Origin: an uncultured Eubacterium sp.
Lineage (GTDB): Bacteria; Bacillota; Clostridia; Oscillospirales; Acutalibacteraceae
Length of the DNA stretch: 7,120 nucleotides
Assembly (NCBI GenBank): GCA_910583925.1
Contig: CAJTZJ010000015.1
Location: forward strand, 47,471 to 54,590
Direction: 5' to 3'
Shown here piece after piece: positions 6,503-7,120 of the stretch. Within the stretch, counting starts at the first letter, position 1; each line of letters begins with the position of its first letter. The notes under the pieces are model-generated. The model ran no database searches. It saw only the letters and a program-made list of their open reading frames with translations, and was not told the origin of the DNA. The position numbers were made by a program, and so were the translations under genes.

Positions 6503-6532
6503 AAAAAGCGTTGGTTCTACCAACGCTTTTTT
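6503..6532 (+). terminator. Terminator of pflB, shared with the convergent regulator gene
   Basis: A 13-bp perfect stem (AAAAAGCGTTGGT with ACCAACGCTTTTT) with a three-base loop and T-run lies 12 bases after the pflB stop. On the minus strand it also has a T-run after the stem, so it can serve the convergent helix-turn-helix gene. That gene's stop codon (6517-6519) falls in the loop. The stem matches the one at 9-36. Confidence 0.92.
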
Positions 6533-6839
6533 GTTAAAAAAATTTCTTTAACTATATCGTTGTGCAATTCAATAAACATTTCGCTTGTGGTTTTTGCACT
6601 CGTTTTTTTGAATTCTTCCAATGAAAAATCATCGGAAACAAAAGTTTCCATAGGCATATCCATTATTAATGAAAGTATATATAACGGCATTAAAGACGGC
6701 ATAGATATTCCTTTTTTGTATCTAGACAGTGTACTTACAGAAATGCCCATATGCTCTGCCAATTCTTTTTTAGAAAACTGAAGTTTTTCTTTGCTGTAAG
6801 CTATTTTTTCTCCTAATAAAGTGATTTTTCCATATGCAT
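6517..6839 (-). CDS. XRE-family helix-turn-helix regulator with an apparent frameshift near the start
   Basis: The product is a small DNA-binding protein of about 105 aa of the Cro/C1 type. LLGEKIAYSKEKLQFSKKEL, then AEHMGISVSTLSRYKKG, then MPSLMPLYILSLIMDM form the five-helix HTH_3 domain. The 40-residue tail has no domain I recognise. The helix-turn-helix frame has no ATG just before LLGEKI. Instead, a Shine-Dalgarno (GGGGAG, 6845-6850) precedes two ATGs (6839 and 6833) in another frame, which stops after eight codons. A one-base change in the run of five A at 6825-6829 would join them to read MEKITLLGEKIAYS, a typical XRE opening. The gene may therefore be broken, mis-sequenced, or made by slippage at the A-run. 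The uninterrupted frame runs back to 6978, but only through the structured RNA described below. The target and signal are unknown. The stop codon lies in the loop of the pflB terminator. Confidence 0.75.
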
Positions 6840-6844
6840 TGTCT

Positions 6845-6850
6845 CTCCCC
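6845..6850 (-). promoter_or_regulatory. Shine-Dalgarno of the helix-turn-helix regulator
   Basis: GGGGAG on the minus strand is 5 bases before the ATG at 6839 and 11 before the one at 6833. It lies a few bases after the T-run of the terminator at 6853-6882. It supports a start there even though that frame closes quickly. Confidence 0.6.
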
Positions 6851-6852
6851 TG

Positions 6853-6882
6853 AAAATAAAAAATGCGCAGCCGAAGCTGCGC
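6853..6882 (-). terminator. UUCG-capped terminator between the structured RNA and the regulator gene
   Basis: On the minus strand GCGCAGC-TTCG-GCTGCGC is a 7-bp GC-rich stem with a very stable UUCG tetraloop, followed by A then six T, A and four T. It should end the structured RNA at about 6857. The Shine-Dalgarno of the regulator gene follows within a few bases, so that gene would need read-through or a promoter that I cannot see. Confidence 0.88.
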
Positions 6883-7028
6883 CAAAAACGCATTTCCCCA
6901 GTCGTCGCCAAACGAATTGAGTCTAAGACCCCATAATAAGCACAGAAGTACCATACAGGAGAATGCGTTTTTATACAAAGAAAAAAACGTACAGTACGCT
7001 TCTGTGTATATTATTCAATTCGTTTGGC
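6857..7028 (-). ncRNA. Rod-shaped structured RNA of about 172 nt, possibly 6S-like
   Basis: The predicted transcript begins at the base of a 14-bp perfect helix (7015-7028 with 6907-6920). Inward come an AT-rich, partly pairable internal loop (7007-7014 against 6921-6940, with ATAATA facing TATTAT and a GGGGTCTTAGAC bulge) and an 8-bp perfect helix (6999-7006 with 6941-6948). A two-base bulge, a further 9-bp helix with four G-U pairs (6988-6996 with 6949-6957) and a loop of about 30 bases (6958-6987) follow. After the rod comes a tail and the UUCG terminator. A 17-spaced sigma-A promoter stands upstream. A rod with a closing stem, an open central part and a long apical arm recalls 6S RNA, the RNA polymerase decoy. 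However, the rod is only 122 nt, shorter than usual, and I recognise no family-specific sequence. A regulated leader for the downstream regulator gene is the main alternative. The structure is well supported; the identity is not. Confidence 0.7.
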
Positions 7029-7034
7029 AGATTT

Positions 7035-7063
7035 ATTCTATCATATTGAAATCAAAAGGTCAA
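7035..7063 (-). promoter_or_regulatory. Sigma-A promoter of the structured RNA
   Basis: On the minus strand TTGACC (7058-7063) and TAGAAT (7035-7040) stand 17 bases apart, five of six matches each. Seven bases beyond the -10 is 7028, the first paired base of the long rod, so promoter and structure agree independently on the 5' end. Confidence 0.85.
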
Positions 7064-7064
7064 T

Positions 7065-7097
7065 AAAAAACCAGCCACGCGTCAAACGCGTGGTTTT
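7065..7097 (-). terminator. Hairpin terminator at the right edge
   Basis: CCACGCGT (7075-7082) and ACGCGTGG (7086-7093) form a perfect 8-bp stem with a three-base loop. T-runs follow on both strands (7065-7070 on the minus strand, 7094-7097 on the plus strand). No plus-strand gene remains unterminated in the window, so it more likely ends a minus-strand gene outside it and insulates the RNA promoter. GGGC-AAA-GCCC at 7106-7116 may be a further small hairpin or part of that outside gene. Confidence 0.75.
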
Positions 7098-7120
7098 CAT
7101 TTTACGGGCAAAGCCCTCTG

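Noticed and set aside
6840..6978. N-terminal extension of the helix-turn-helix protein back to an ATG at 6978
   Set aside because: The extra residues are encoded by the 3' part of the long RNA rod and the UUCG terminator, have no domain character, and the true start signals lie at 6833-6850.
1..7120. CRISPR arrays, insertion sequences, tRNA or rRNA genes
   Set aside because: I saw no regularly spaced repeats, transposase-like frames, terminal inverted repeats with target duplications, or tRNA cloverleaf motifs.

Overview
The window comes from an AT-rich, low-GC anaerobe, most likely a Clostridia-type Firmicute (gut or rumen Oscillospiraceae/Lachnospiraceae-like). The reasons are the presence of two oxygen-sensitive glycyl radical enzymes, strong AGGAGG-type ribosome binding sites, consensus sigma-A promoters, and T-tailed hairpin terminators after most transcription units. 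The genus cannot be fixed from the sequence alone.

Layout. Positions 1-960 hold, on the minus strand, a membrane-anchored C39-like cysteine peptidase (51-839) between its own terminator (9-36) and the terminator of the upstream operon (880-908). Positions 956-3659 hold the minus-strand operon nrdD-nrdG: the anaerobic class III ribonucleotide reductase and its radical-SAM activase, one base apart. Positions 3660-4258 are a long divergent control region. It contains a near-consensus nrdD promoter, two NrdR-box-like palindromes, an inverted repeat in the nrdD leader, a Fur/PerR-like box and candidate pflB promoters. Positions 4259-6490 hold pflB (pyruvate formate-lyase) on the plus strand, ended by a terminator at 6503-6532. 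Positions 6517-6839 hold, convergent on the minus strand, a small XRE-type helix-turn-helix regulator. It seems to need a one-base frame change near its start, and its last codons lie in the shared terminator. Positions 6853-7063 hold a minus-strand RNA unit: a consensus promoter, a long rod-shaped RNA of about 172 nt and a UUCG-capped terminator, immediately upstream of the regulator gene. The right edge (7065-7097) is another terminator hairpin.

Function. PflB cleaves pyruvate to acetyl-CoA and formate. Class III NrdD enzymes of the E. coli/T4 subtype use formate as reductant to make deoxynucleotides, so the divergent pair may couple fermentation to anaerobic DNA precursor supply. The NrdG activase is present, but the PFL activase (pflA), often next to pflB, is not in the window.

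The least explained part is 6841-7063. The RNA looks like a compact 6S-like rod, or a regulated leader of the helix-turn-helix gene. Its apical loop is perfectly complementary over 11 bases to the segment just before the terminator. Its identity could not be settled without covariance-model searches.
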